From: Sphingopyxis sp. H073
GTDB lineage: Bacteria; Pseudomonadota; Alphaproteobacteria; Sphingomonadales; Sphingomonadaceae
NCBI RefSeq assembly: GCF_001468395.1
Contig: NZ_LNSG01000007.1
Coordinates: 124,001-188,000 of the forward strand
Length of the DNA stretch: 64,000 bases
Direction: 5' to 3'
Below are positions 16,492 through 25,270 of the stretch, in pieces; positions within the stretch are counted from its first letter, which is position 1, and the number at the start of each line of letters is the position of its first letter. The notes under the pieces are model-generated. The model was not told the DNA's origin. It was given only the letters and a program-made list of their open reading frames with translations, and ran no database searches. Position numbers and translations under genes: made by a program.

Positions 16492-16532
16492 AAAGAAAAG
16501 GGCGGTGCCTCGCGGCGCCGCCCTTTTTCTTT
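16492..16532 (+). terminator. Intrinsic terminator of the rplJ-rplL operon
   Basis: AAAGAAAAGGGCGG and CCGCCCTTTTTCTTT form a long stem around a GC loop, with A- and T-tracts on either side. It ends rplJL transcription and could also work for the convergent gene that begins at 17603. Confidence 0.85.
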
Positions 16533-16550
16533 GGCCCGCGAGCGGGCGGA

Positions 16551-17603
16551 TCAGTTGCGCGTCCAGCCGGGCTTCAGAACCTTGCGGATACCTCCGGGCT
16601 GCAGGCGGCGGACCTCCTGCTCGGCGGGGGCCGGGACGGTATGACGCTGCGAGATTTCCCACGCGCTGACCGGCTTGCGCACCGGCACCTGTTCGGTCTG
16701 CGGCTGGCTGGTCGCCAGCGCCGCGTCATAGTCGGCGCGTTCCTGGCGATCGAGGAACCGCGCACGGGCAAGGCGCTTGCTCAGCGTCGTGAAGGGATTG
16801 TCCGGCGTCGGACCCGCCATGGCGAGAGTTTCGTGGCGACCCATGCTGCGGGTCGGCACCCGGGGGAAGCCGGGCGCGGCGGCGGTAACCGGCTGCGCGG
16901 GCACAGGATCGGCGACGGGGGCCGCGGCGATGTCGTCACGCGCAATTTCCTCGCGGGCAAAGGCCGGTTCCGCCGCCGGCACCCATTCGGCGCTGCGATG
17001 ACTCTCGTCGAATTCCCAGACTTCGTTCGCGGCGCGGCGGCGGCGCATCAGCGCGAAACCTGCGGCGCCCGCAACCAGCAACGCGGCAGCGCCACCGGCG
17101 ATTTCCCAAGGGAAGCTGTCGCCGCCGTTCGTCGCCTTCTGGACCGGCGCCGGCGCGGGTTCGGCGATCGGCTGGACGGGCTCGGCGACCGGTGCCGCGA
17201 GCGGCGCGACCTCCTCGGTCAGGACCGGGGCAGCGGGTTCGGCCGGCACGGTGGCGCGGGCGCGGACCGGGGCCGGGGCCGCAGCGCGCTGGCGCGGCGC
17301 TGGACGGGCCTCGCGGGGCGGAGCGGCGGCCGCGCTCGGTTCGGCGGCCTTCGGCGCCGGCGGCGTTTCTATCACCGTCGGGACGCGGATCACCGGCGGC
17401 GCCGCGGGCTCGGCGGCGGCAGGCGAAGCGGTCGGCGCCGTCGGGCTCGGCGGCTGCACGGTCGGCGGCGCCGCCGGTTCGGCGACCGGCGGCGTCATCG
17501 GGACGACCGGCGCTTCCTGCGCGAAGGCAGTGGGGGTGGACAGGGCCAGGAACGCGGCAATCGCGCTCGTGGCGGAGCGAGAGAGGGGGAGATTTTTCGT
17601 CAT
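16551..17603 (-). CDS. Pro/Ala-rich single-pass membrane protein of unknown function
   Basis: The 350-residue protein starts at ATG 17603. A signal peptide (SATSAIAAFLALSTPTAFAQ) is followed by a Pro/Ala-rich stretch of about 130 residues that is probably extended in the periplasm. One helix, GGAAALLVAGAAGFALMRRR, comes near residue 180, with arginines marking the cytoplasmic side. The tail contains NPFTTLSKRLARARFLDRQE and ends LKPGWTRN. I do not recognise a family; the layout suggests an envelope-spanning scaffold. It runs convergent to rplL. Confidence 0.65.
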   Translation of the reverse strand: MTKNLPLSRSATSAIAAFLALSTPTAFAQEAPVVPMTPPVAEPAAPPTVQPPSPTAPTASPAAAEPAAPPVIRVPTVIETPPAPKAAEPSAAAAPPREARPAPRQRAAAPAPVRARATVPAEPAAPVLTEEVAPLAAPVAEPVQPIAEPAPAPVQKATNGGDSFPWEIAGGAAALLVAGAAGFALMRRRRAANEVWEFDESHRSAEWVPAAEPAFAREEIARDDIAAAPVADPVPAQPVTAAAPGFPRVPTRSMGRHETLAMAGPTPDNPFTTLSKRLARARFLDRQERADYDAALATSQPQTEQVPVRKPVSAWEISQRHTVPAPAEQEVRRLQPGGIRKVLKPGWTRN

Positions 17604-17734
17604 AGCGAGGGACAAACGAGCGGCAGTCGGAAAGCGCTGCAAAAATGCGGCGGATTCCACGACGAGCCGTGCCGGCCGGACGGCGCGGCGACGATTCCGG
17701 TCCCGTTCGTCGTGTTCCGGAATCGCTTTCCGGT

Positions 17735-19249
17735 TCAATCGACCGGGGCGGGCCGTGGCGCCGCGAAGCGCACCGCGCCTGCGGCCGAGATCGCCGCGCC
17801 GATGAGCGACATGTCGCGATCGAGACGCGCATCAAGCGCGCCGTCAGGCAGCCCGGCCATCTCGGTGAGCAACGGCATCGAAAGCGACAGGCGGAGCGTA
17901 CCCGCGATCCGGCCATCAAAAAGCGTGTGGGTCTTCACCGGCTGGCCGAGCCGGATCTCCTGCCCCAGCCACTGCCGCGTCTCGCGCGCGATCAGCCCGT
18001 GCATGTCTTTCGCCGCATCGAAATCACATTGCGGCCAACGTGCCGACAGATCGAGCGTGCGAAGCGTCTCGGTGGCGAGGCAACTCGTCCCGGCGCCAGA
18101 CACCTCCGCGAGTTCGAGCCGTTCAACGAGGCGCATCACATGGTGGCTAAACCGCGCGGCGACATGCGCAACGCGGTCCTCGGGCAGCGCGGCAAAGCGC
18201 TCCATTTCGAAGAGCGCTGCTTGCAGACGGAGCAGGAGCCCGAAGTTGCCCGTCGCGTGCAGGCGATCGGTGCCGGGCCAATCCTCCGGCCACTCGGCGC
18301 GATTTGAAAGGCGCCGAAATCCTTCCGGCAAAGGCTGCGCACGATCCCGCGCTGAGGCTGGAACCAGCGCAAAGCCGCTGAACGGCGGACCGCCAGCGAA
18401 TTTCGATCCGGTCATCAATACCACGCAGCCGAGCGCGATATACCGGCGGACCACCTCCGGGGTAATGCGGAGTTGGCAGGCATCGACGACGATCGTCATC
18501 GCATCACCATGCGTCGCGACGAGTCGCTCGACATCGTTGAGCGCGGGAAGGGTGAGCCCCGACTTCGATCCGTGCACGACGTGCACGACCGCGCGCCGCC
18601 GGTGCGCCGCCGCACGCTCGATATGGAGCGACAGTTCGGCGGTCACCGCTGCCGAAGCGCGAGGATTGCCTGTTGCGTCGCGCACCGCGACGTCGATCAG
18701 TTCGGTTCCGGCAAATGTTGGGTCGATCGCAGCTTGCGCGACGACGCGCGCGCCGGTTGCGGTTTCTCCTGCGAAGAAGCGGCCGGCGGCGCTATGGACG
18801 CAGCCGCTGCCGACTTCGTCACGGCCAAGCAGCACTGCGGTCAAGGGATGACCGTCATAAGCGGCGGCGAGACCGACATATTCCAGATCGGTTCCCGACG
18901 CTGCAAAGACGATCGCGGCCTCGCCCGCGAGGCCGAAATAGTCGCCGAGCCGTTCGCGGATCGCGCCCAGCCCCTCGACATAGTCGGCGCTCGCCACCGG
19001 CTGGTCGAGCCGGTCGCGCCAGTGGCCGATCAGCATGTCGAATGCGTGGGCCGAAATGCTGCTGATGGTCGATGAGCCATAGGCGAGCGCGTCGCTCGGC
19101 GCGGCGCTCGCATGATATTGATTGCGCCCCTGCGCATCGAGCCGGATGCGTCCGTCGCCTCCACTGACCAGCGCGGAGGCGAGGCGGGCCGCGTATCGGG
19201 TGCTCGCGCGCGAGGAGGGGTAGTCTAAACTTTGCGAATTCAGGAGCAT
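17735..19249 (-). CDS. PLP-dependent fold-type I enzyme, class V aminotransferase-like
   Basis: This 504-residue protein has the features of aspartate-aminotransferase-fold PLP enzymes: ASGTDLEY (118-125) for phosphate binding, VVDACQL with Asp256 for the pyridine nitrogen, and LMTGSKFAGGPPF with Lys283 as the probable Schiff-base lysine. It is longer than typical cysteine-desulfurase-type members, and its N-terminus YHASAAPSDALAYGSSTIS is unusual. It lies divergent from an ATP-grasp and a nucleotidyltransferase gene, 131 bp away, and may act with them. The reaction is unknown; the family could catalyse transamination, desulfuration or lysis. Confidence 0.7.
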   Translation of the reverse strand: MLLNSQSLDYPSSRASTRYAARLASALVSGGDGRIRLDAQGRNQYHASAAPSDALAYGSSTISSISAHAFDMLIGHWRDRLDQPVASADYVEGLGAIRERLGDYFGLAGEAAIVFAASGTDLEYVGLAAAYDGHPLTAVLLGRDEVGSGCVHSAAGRFFAGETATGARVVAQAAIDPTFAGTELIDVAVRDATGNPRASAAVTAELSLHIERAAAHRRRAVVHVVHGSKSGLTLPALNDVERLVATHGDAMTIVVDACQLRITPEVVRRYIALGCVVLMTGSKFAGGPPFSGFALVPASARDRAQPLPEGFRRLSNRAEWPEDWPGTDRLHATGNFGLLLRLQAALFEMERFAALPEDRVAHVAARFSHHVMRLVERLELAEVSGAGTSCLATETLRTLDLSARWPQCDFDAAKDMHGLIARETRQWLGQEIRLGQPVKTHTLFDGRIAGTLRLSLSMPLLTEMAGLPDGALDARLDRDMSLIGAAISAAGAVRFAAPRPAPVD

Positions 19250-19329
19250 GGGGAGCTATCCGGAATGGAGGAGATTTCCTGCAAACTACCGGCGCAGGAT
19301 GACACTGATTTGGCGGTTTGGTGTCAGCC

Positions 19330-19358
19330 CGGTCATTGAAAAGTCATCGCGGTGCAAC
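19330..19358 (+). promoter_or_regulatory. Weak Pho-box-like heptamers before the ATP-grasp gene
   Basis: CGGTCAT (19330), AAGTCAT (19341) and GTGCAAC (19352) recur every 11 bp in the divergent promoter region. The match is poorer than at 34861 and 39560, and no CCCTAG follows. It is recorded only as a possible degenerate PhoB site. Confidence 0.2.
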
Positions 19359-19380
19359 CTTGCCATGGTGAATCCGTCAC

Positions 19381-20409
19381 ATGCGAACCACCGACCTCGT
19401 GCCGACCCGGCTCCCCCAACGCCTGCGCGACACGCAGCGGCTCCTTTTCATCGCCAAACATGCGCGCTGGACCGGCGGATTGCATCCCGACGACGGCAAT
19501 CACGCGCTTTATCATCGCGAGACGCGCGAGATACTCGAGGCGCTGGGGATACCGCTCGTCATCGCGGATGACTATGCCGACCTATTCGCGAGGCCCGACG
19601 CCGATTTCGTCTTCCCGCTGCTCAACAGGGGCGGCTTCTTTAATTCGGAGATGCTCCTGCCGCTGCTCTGTAACCGGCTGGGGCTGCCCTATGTCGGGGC
19701 ATCGCCAATCATCCGCGGGCTCTCCGACGACAAGCATCTGACCAAGCTGGAAGCGGCGGCGCGGGGTATTCCGACCGCGCCCTGGTCGCTTTTTCGCCGC
19801 GGCGCGCTGGTCGACGTCGCACGATGCCCGCCCGCGCGGCGCTGGGTGATCAAGCCGAACAACAGCTCGGCCTCATGGGGTATTCGCGACGCCCAAGACC
19901 GGAGCGAACTCGCGCAGGCGGTCGCCGAAATTCATGCGCTGGATCATGACGCGATCGTCGAACCGTTTATCGAGGGGAGCGACGTAGAGGTGCCCGTCAT
20001 CACGACCGATGGCGTCCCCGCAATGTTGCCGATGATGATATTCGAACAGGCCGACCCCAGCCACCTGCGTACCTATCAGGAAAAGCGCGACCTCGTAGAC
20101 CGCAGCCAGAAATACAGTCTCAAATTGTTCGACGACGCCGAGGTCGGTGCGCGGCTCGTTCGCTATACGATGGAGATGGCGGAGGTTTTCCGGCCCTTCG
20201 ACTATGGCCGCTTCGAATTTCGTGTCGATTTCGCGACGGGCGAAATCCGGCTTCTCGAAGTCAATCTCAACTGCAATCTCTGGTCGGAGAAGGTGTTCGG
20301 CCGCGCCGCGATCGCCGCGGGTTTCACCCAGGCCGACCTGATCGAGACGATCGTGGCCGAGAGCATGATTCGCCAGCTTGTGGGCTTTGCGCGGAGGAAT
20401 GCGGCATGA
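19381..20409 (+). CDS. ATP-grasp ligase, D-Ala-D-Ala-ligase-like
   Basis: The 342-residue protein has an ATP-grasp layout: an N-terminal pre-ATP domain (LLFIAKHARWTGGLHPDD), the first nucleotide-binding Lys in RRWVIKPNNSSASWGI, IVEPFIEGSDVEVPVITTDG for the second lobe, and the metal-binding end FRVDFATGEIRLLEVNLNCN. Such enzymes join a carboxylate to an amine or thiol using ATP. The pre-ATP domain differs from true Ddl. The start has no good ribosome site. Its stop overlaps the next gene by four bases, so the two form a unit. Confidence 0.75.
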   Translation: MRTTDLVPTRLPQRLRDTQRLLFIAKHARWTGGLHPDDGNHALYHRETREILEALGIPLVIADDYADLFARPDADFVFPLLNRGGFFNSEMLLPLLCNRLGLPYVGASPIIRGLSDDKHLTKLEAAARGIPTAPWSLFRRGALVDVARCPPARRWVIKPNNSSASWGIRDAQDRSELAQAVAEIHALDHDAIVEPFIEGSDVEVPVITTDGVPAMLPMMIFEQADPSHLRTYQEKRDLVDRSQKYSLKLFDDAEVGARLVRYTMEMAEVFRPFDYGRFEFRVDFATGEIRLLEVNLNCNLWSEKVFGRAAIAAGFTQADLIETIVAESMIRQLVGFARRNAA

Positions 20410-21266
20410 GCGGCTCGATCCTCATCCTCGCGGGGCGCCGGCCGGGCGCGGTCGACGCGCTGGCCGAGGCGCATGGCGTTCGCGACAAATGCCTGGTTCC
20501 GGTCGCGGGCCGCCCGATGATCGCGCATGTGCTCGACAGCGCGGCGCAGACCAATGCCGCGCATATCTTCGTCTCGACGCATCATCAGAAACTGCTTGAT
20601 GACCTTGCCGACGAGGTGGTCGAGCGACTGGGCGACCGGCTCACGATTGTGCCGGCGGCCGACAATCTGGCGGACTCGGTGCTGGCGGTTGCCGAACAGG
20701 CCGAGTTTCCGCTGTTCATCACCACGGCCGACAATTGCCTGCTGACCCCCGCGACAATCGCCGAGATCGGCGCCGAGGCGGCGCGGCTCGGCGTCGGGGC
20801 GGGGGTTGCGCTCGCACGGCGCGAGGATGTGCTCGCGGTTCATCCCGAGGGGCAGCGGCGCTTCTATGAATTTTCCGACGTCGCGGTCTCGAATTGCAAC
20901 GCCTACTGGATCGGCGACCGGTCGGCGCTCCGCGCGGCCGAGGCGTTTCGCGGCGGTGGTCAGTTCGTCAAGAAGCCCGTCCGCATCATCCGTGCCTTCG
21001 GCCTTGTCAACCTGCTGCGCTTCCGCTTCGGGCTCGGGCCGATCCACCACATCTTCCAGCGCATTTCGCGCCACCTGAAAGTCGACATCGCCCCGCTGCT
21101 GGTGAGCAACGGGGCGACGGCGATCGATGTCGACAACGAGCGGTCGCTGCGCGTTACCGAGGCGCTGATCAGGCGCCCCGATATGGTCAATCCGCGACCC
21201 AGTTTCCGTGAAATCCCGGCGGAACACGGTGCGGCAGGTGAACCACAGCTTGCGGTGACCCGGTAA
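20406..21266 (+). CDS. Nucleotidyltransferase (MobA/sugar-nucleotide type)
   Basis: The 286-residue protein starts in an ATGA overlap with the ATP-grasp gene. It begins ILILAGRRPGAVDALAEAHG, with DKCLVPVAGRPMIAHVLDS and TTADNCLLTP, the positions of the NTP-binding loop and metal Asp in MobA/GlmU-type transferases. The usual GGxGxR loop is altered to AGRRPGAVD. It probably activates a small molecule as a nucleotide conjugate. Residues 195-230 (LLRFRFGLGPIHHIFQRISR) look amphipathic and basic. Its 3' end overlaps the opposite-strand dioxygenase gene by 80 bp. Confidence 0.7.
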   Translation: MSGSILILAGRRPGAVDALAEAHGVRDKCLVPVAGRPMIAHVLDSAAQTNAAHIFVSTHHQKLLDDLADEVVERLGDRLTIVPAADNLADSVLAVAEQAEFPLFITTADNCLLTPATIAEIGAEAARLGVGAGVALARREDVLAVHPEGQRRFYEFSDVAVSNCNAYWIGDRSALRAAEAFRGGGQFVKKPVRIIRAFGLVNLLRFRFGLGPIHHIFQRISRHLKVDIAPLLVSNGATAIDVDNERSLRVTEALIRRPDMVNPRPSFREIPAEHGAAGEPQLAVTR

Positions 21267-22629
21267 AATCGTCGGCGTTCAGGATGACGAGATCGGTGGT
21301 CTCGTCATTCATGTCGACGACGAGGCCAATCAGCCAGCCGTCATCCTCGGCGCCCTGTTCGCTGCGCGGGACGAAGACGAACTCGCCGGGATGGCGACCG
21401 GGGCCGAAGTCGTGGATGTCGGTCACGCCCTTATAGAGGTCGTGGCGGAACAACCGCGTATCGGCGAGCTGCCATTCCGACCTGGCCGCGTCGGGAATCG
21501 CGATCGTATAGATATAGCGATAGGGCTTGGTGGTCAGCCGCTCGTCGTAACGCGGGAATTCCTGGGCATGGCCGTGGATGACGGAGCGCATCGAGGTTCG
21601 CGCGACCGGATCGAGCGTCCAGCGCTCCATCTGCGCCTTCTGGCTGTCGGGGCCACGCGTGGATTCCGCGAACATCGTCTCGTGCGCGACGACATCGACG
21701 ATCACCTTGCCGTCCACGGTCTCGAACGCGTTGGCGGGGTGGAAGACATAGCAGGGATCGATCGGGATCCAGACGATGTCGTCCGCGTTGCCTTTCCTGG
21801 GGAGAAGGCCGACGCGCGAGGGATGCTTCTCGTTCCACGCATAGGGGAAGCTATGGCCCGCGAGCAGGCGCTTCATCGAGAAGGTGACGGGCAGGTCGAG
21901 GACGAGCACATGATTTTCGGTGATCGCGCAGTCGTGGATCGACGGGCCGTCGCTGACCGGGATGGCCAGCTCGCGGATCACATGGGCCTTGCTGTCGACG
22001 ACGACGTGCCAGACGGTGTTGAAGTCGTCGCCCTTGTAGGTGATCGAATGCATCTCGCCCGTCGCGGGGTCGAGGTGCGGGTGCGCGGTGTACGGGCCCT
22101 TCAGCGTCCCGTCGAACGGGTTGTGCGCGATCGTGTTCAGCTCATAGCCGAGTTCGACGGGCTTGCCGCCCGCCTCGACGATCGCAAAGGTACGGCCGTC
22201 GACGCCGATGACATTGGTGTTCGGGGCGTCGTTGCTTGCCTCACGCGGTCCGGCCGGGATTTCCTCGCCAAGCACGGCGCAGGCTTCGGTGCCGCGGACC
22301 CAGCGGTTGCGATACCAGTCGGCCTTGCCGCCTTCGATGCGGATGCCGTGGACCATGCCCGCGCCGGTGAACCAGTGGTAGCTCGCGGGATCGGGGGCGA
22401 CCGCCGGGTTTGGGCCGTTGCGCAGATAGCGGCCGGTCAGCGCCGCGGGGATTTCGCCGTCGACGCGCAGCGCCTCCAGCGTCAGTTCCTCGTCCATCGG
22501 CGTGTGGATACCGGTGAGATAGGGATGCGCGTCGGCGGGGGTGGGGAGGCGCTTGCGGTTGAAGTCGGCGACGGCGCCGATGCCTTTCTTCACCGCGCCG
22601 CGGATCAGGCTTTCTACGTTGCTCGCCAT
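21187..22629 (-). CDS. Carotenoid/stilbene-cleaving dioxygenase (RPE65/CCD family)
   Basis: The 480-residue protein is a non-haem iron dioxygenase of the carotenoid oxygenase superfamily. The four iron-ligand histidines are visible: H183 in TAHPH, H232 in SIHDCAIT, H297 in YVFHPANAFE and H474 in PPGFHGNWV at the very end. RYLRNGPNPAVAPD near residue 68 is another hallmark. It splits a conjugated C=C bond in an apocarotenoid or, as for sphingomonad lignostilbene/resveratrol enzymes, a phenolic stilbene. It is divergent from a TetR regulator that probably controls it. Confidence 0.9.
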   Translation of the reverse strand: MASNVESLIRGAVKKGIGAVADFNRKRLPTPADAHPYLTGIHTPMDEELTLEALRVDGEIPAALTGRYLRNGPNPAVAPDPASYHWFTGAGMVHGIRIEGGKADWYRNRWVRGTEACAVLGEEIPAGPREASNDAPNTNVIGVDGRTFAIVEAGGKPVELGYELNTIAHNPFDGTLKGPYTAHPHLDPATGEMHSITYKGDDFNTVWHVVVDSKAHVIRELAIPVSDGPSIHDCAITENHVLVLDLPVTFSMKRLLAGHSFPYAWNEKHPSRVGLLPRKGNADDIVWIPIDPCYVFHPANAFETVDGKVIVDVVAHETMFAESTRGPDSQKAQMERWTLDPVARTSMRSVIHGHAQEFPRYDERLTTKPYRYIYTIAIPDAARSEWQLADTRLFRHDLYKGVTDIHDFGPGRHPGEFVFVPRSEQGAEDDGWLIGLVVDMNDETTDLVILNADDFTGSPQAVVHLPHRVPPGFHGNWVAD

Positions 22630-22703
22630 GTCGATGCTCCTTAAGTGGAAGGTTACGAAGGTGCCGCGCGGTGTGGGGGTTGCGCGGGCGACTCGGAATG
22701 TTT

Positions 22704-22744
22704 ACGGTGACAACATGACCGAACAAGATAACAGTGTCAACATG
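22704..22744. promoter_or_regulatory. Direct repeat at the TetR gene start
   Basis: ACGGTGACAACATG (22704) and ACAGTGTCAACATG (22731) match at 12 of 14 positions, 27 bp apart. Each ends in an in-frame ATG of the TetR gene. They may be operator half-sites, or alternative starts created by a duplication. Confidence 0.35.
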
Positions 22745-23329
22745 GAAAATGCCGGTGGGAAAACCGCGGGCGCCTATCACCACGGCGACTTGCGCGCGGC
22801 GGTGATCGCGGCGGGGCTGAGGCGACTGGAGGAAGGCGACGGCGCCGAGCTCAGCCTGCGCGCGCTGGCACGCGACGTCGGGGTCAGCGCGACCGCGCTT
22901 TACCGCCATTTTCCGGACAAGGAGGCGCTGCTCGACGCGCTGGCCGACGAGGGGCTGCGCCGGCTCGGCGCGCTGCAGGCGCAGGCGTGGCTGCGCGCCG
23001 GCGGCGGCCGCACCGGCTTCCTGGCGATCGGCGTCGCCTATGTCCGCTTCGCGCACGACGAGCCTGCGGTGTTCCGCCTGAGCTTCACGCGCCAGATGCC
23101 CGAACGCTATCAGGAAAAGGGCAGCGACGGCGGCGATGTCGCCTATGGCCTGCTCCGCGCCGGCGTCCAGCAATCGCTGCCCCATCTGGAAGAAAAGGTC
23201 GATGTCGCGGCGCTGCACGCCTGGTCGCTGGTCCACGGCCTTGCGATGCTGGTGCTTGACCGCCGCATCGAATGGGACGAGGCGATGGTCGAGCAGGTGG
23301 TCGGAATGACCTTTGGCGGGGTCGACTGA
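22715..23329 (+). CDS. TetR-family transcriptional regulator
   Basis: The 204-residue protein is read from ATG 22715; ATG 22742 is an alternative. YHHGDLRAAVIAAGLRRLEE and LSLRALARDVGVSATALYRH form the N-terminal helix-turn-helix, and the C-terminal part (FLAIGVAYVRFAHDEPAVFR) is of the WHG/TetR_C_33 kind. The gene is divergent from the carotenoid-cleavage-type dioxygenase, with an 85-bp intergenic region, so it is probably its repressor, responding to a lipophilic or phenolic ligand. Confidence 0.88.
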   Translation: MTEQDNSVNMENAGGKTAGAYHHGDLRAAVIAAGLRRLEEGDGAELSLRALARDVGVSATALYRHFPDKEALLDALADEGLRRLGALQAQAWLRAGGGRTGFLAIGVAYVRFAHDEPAVFRLSFTRQMPERYQEKGSDGGDVAYGLLRAGVQQSLPHLEEKVDVAALHAWSLVHGLAMLVLDRRIEWDEAMVEQVVGMTFGGVD

Positions 23330-23430
23330 CACCGCGACCCAGCCTGCCCGGGGGAGGTATGGCGGCAAAATGGTACAAAACGGGGAAAATCTTAGCGCTT
23401 TATTTGCCAGCGTCGACCTAGGGTAACCCG

Positions 23431-25227
23431 ATGACGCGGTCGCACTCTCCCCGAGTCGAAGTGGCGGTATGGGCGCTGCTGACGGCGTTCGGCTATTTCC
23501 TGCTGGCCGCCGTGTCGCTCCATGCCACCAAGGGGGCCGACAACACCGCCGCGGTCTGGCCGCCGAGCGGTTACCTGCTCGCGCTGCTGTTGCTGATGCC
23601 CGCCCATGCCCGCCTCGCGTCGCTGGCCGGCATGGCCGTGGCGAGCCTGGCCGCGAACATGCTCGGCGGATCGAGTCTCGCCCTGTCGGCCGCCTTCACC
23701 GTCGCCAATGGCTGCGAGGCCTGTACCGCGCTGTGGCTGATCCGCCGCCGCGAAGCCGGCGAACTGTCGTTCATGGTCCCGCGCTCCTTCGCCAATTTCT
23801 GCATCGCCGCGCTGTCGGCAAGCGCACTCAGCGCCTCGATCGCGACCGCGCTCGTCGGCGCCAGTCTGGGCGGGCGCAGCCTCGACTTCTTCCTGTCGTG
23901 GCTGACGACGGTCGCGCTCGGCATTCTGATCGTGACGCCGCCGATCGTGACGCTGGCGCGGCTGATCGGCTCGAAGGCGCTGGAGCACGCCCCGGCGCGG
24001 ATGAAGGGCGAGGCGGTGCTGATCCTGACCGCCACCGCCGCGGTGACCGCAACCGCCTTTTCGCAGGCGCATTTCCCCTCGACCTTCCTGCCGTGTATCG
24101 CGGTGGTCGCTGCCGCCTATCGCGTCGGCCCGTTCGGCGCCGCGACCGCGATGCTGATCGTGACGATCATTACCTCGCTGTTGACCGGTCAGGGAATGGG
24201 ACCGGTGGCCGCGATCGAGGCCGATCGGACGACGCGCGTCCTGTTCCTGCAATTCTACCTGCTCGCGATGCTGTTCACGACGCTGCCGCTCGCCGCGCTG
24301 CTCGTCGCCCAGCGGCGGCTGGCGAGGCGGCTCGAACAGAGCAATCGTTCCTTGTTGCAGGCCGAAGCCGCGGCGCTCGTCGGCCATTGGCGCGTCGACC
24401 TGGTGCGCTGGGCGATCGAATGGTCCGATCAGACCTATCGCATCCACGGGCTCGCCCCCGGCACGCCAGTCGACGTCGAATACAGCATGGAGCAATATCT
24501 GCCCGAGGACCGGGAAATCGCGCAAAGCATATTGCGGGAGGCGGTGCAAAGCGGTCAGCCCTTCGAATATCAGGGCCGGCTGCGGCGCGCCGACGGCGAG
24601 GTCAGGCACGTCAAGTCGCACGGACTGATCGAGACGGGACGCGGTGGCAAGCCCGTCGGCATCTTCGGAACGCTGCAGGACGTCACCGAGACGGTCGAGA
24701 ATGCCCGCATCCTCGAAGCCGCGCGGAACGCGGCCGAGCGGGTCGCCAACACCGACATGCTGACCGGCCTGCCGAACCGGCGCCACACGCTGGCCTTCCT
24801 CGAAAAGGCGATGGTCGGCGCGCGCGACCATGGCGCGCCGCTGGCGGTCGCGATCTTCGACATCGACCATTTCAAGCGCATCAACGACGAGTTCGGCCAC
24901 GCGGTCGGCGACGAAGTGATCCGCCGCGTCGCGCGGCGCGCCAAGGCGTCGCTGCGCGACGAGGACATGGTCGGGCGCTTCGGCGGCGAGGAGTTCGTCT
25001 GCATCCTCCAGCGGTCGAGCGCGCAGGCGGCCGAACTGGTCGCCGAACGGCTGCGCAAGGCGATCGAGGCCGACGACGGCGGCGGCGACCTGCCGCCCGC
25101 GACGGTCAGCATCGGGCTGGCGGTCTATGACGGCGAGCTCGACGCCGAGGAATTGCTCCACCGCGCCGACCAGGCACTCTATACGGCGAAGCGCGAGGGA
25201 CGGAACCGGCTGCGCATGGCGGCCTGA
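23431..25227 (+). CDS. MASE1-PAS-GGDEF diguanylate cyclase
   Basis: This 598-residue sensor has eight or so N-terminal membrane helices (about 10-305) of the MASE1 type, with NTAAVWPPSGYLLALLLL. A PAS domain with PAC follows at about 315-425 (RLRRADGEVRHVKSHGLIET, FGTLQDVTE), then a GGDEF domain. The active site GGEEF is at 518-522, and an RDED inhibitory site lies exactly five residues before it, so it should make c-di-GMP under product inhibition. No EAL domain is present. It stands alone; the membrane signal is unknown. Confidence 0.92.
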   Translation: MTRSHSPRVEVAVWALLTAFGYFLLAAVSLHATKGADNTAAVWPPSGYLLALLLLMPAHARLASLAGMAVASLAANMLGGSSLALSAAFTVANGCEACTALWLIRRREAGELSFMVPRSFANFCIAALSASALSASIATALVGASLGGRSLDFFLSWLTTVALGILIVTPPIVTLARLIGSKALEHAPARMKGEAVLILTATAAVTATAFSQAHFPSTFLPCIAVVAAAYRVGPFGAATAMLIVTIITSLLTGQGMGPVAAIEADRTTRVLFLQFYLLAMLFTTLPLAALLVAQRRLARRLEQSNRSLLQAEAAALVGHWRVDLVRWAIEWSDQTYRIHGLAPGTPVDVEYSMEQYLPEDREIAQSILREAVQSGQPFEYQGRLRRADGEVRHVKSHGLIETGRGGKPVGIFGTLQDVTETVENARILEAARNAAERVANTDMLTGLPNRRHTLAFLEKAMVGARDHGAPLAVAIFDIDHFKRINDEFGHAVGDEVIRRVARRAKASLRDEDMVGRFGGEEFVCILQRSSAQAAELVAERLRKAIEADDGGGDLPPATVSIGLAVYDGELDAEELLHRADQALYTAKREGRNRLRMAA

Positions 25228-25270
25228 CCGGACTGCGCCGGGCATCTGACAGCCACCCAACCACCGGACG

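Noticed and set aside
16451-16550. Expectation of rpoB after rplL
   Set aside because: A strong terminator and a convergent unrelated gene follow; no rpoB start is present.
16485-18851. A 788-codon plus-strand frame across the membrane-protein and PLP-enzyme genes
   Set aside because: It spans two real opposite-strand genes and their gap, with low-complexity Arg/Gly sequence; no coding support.
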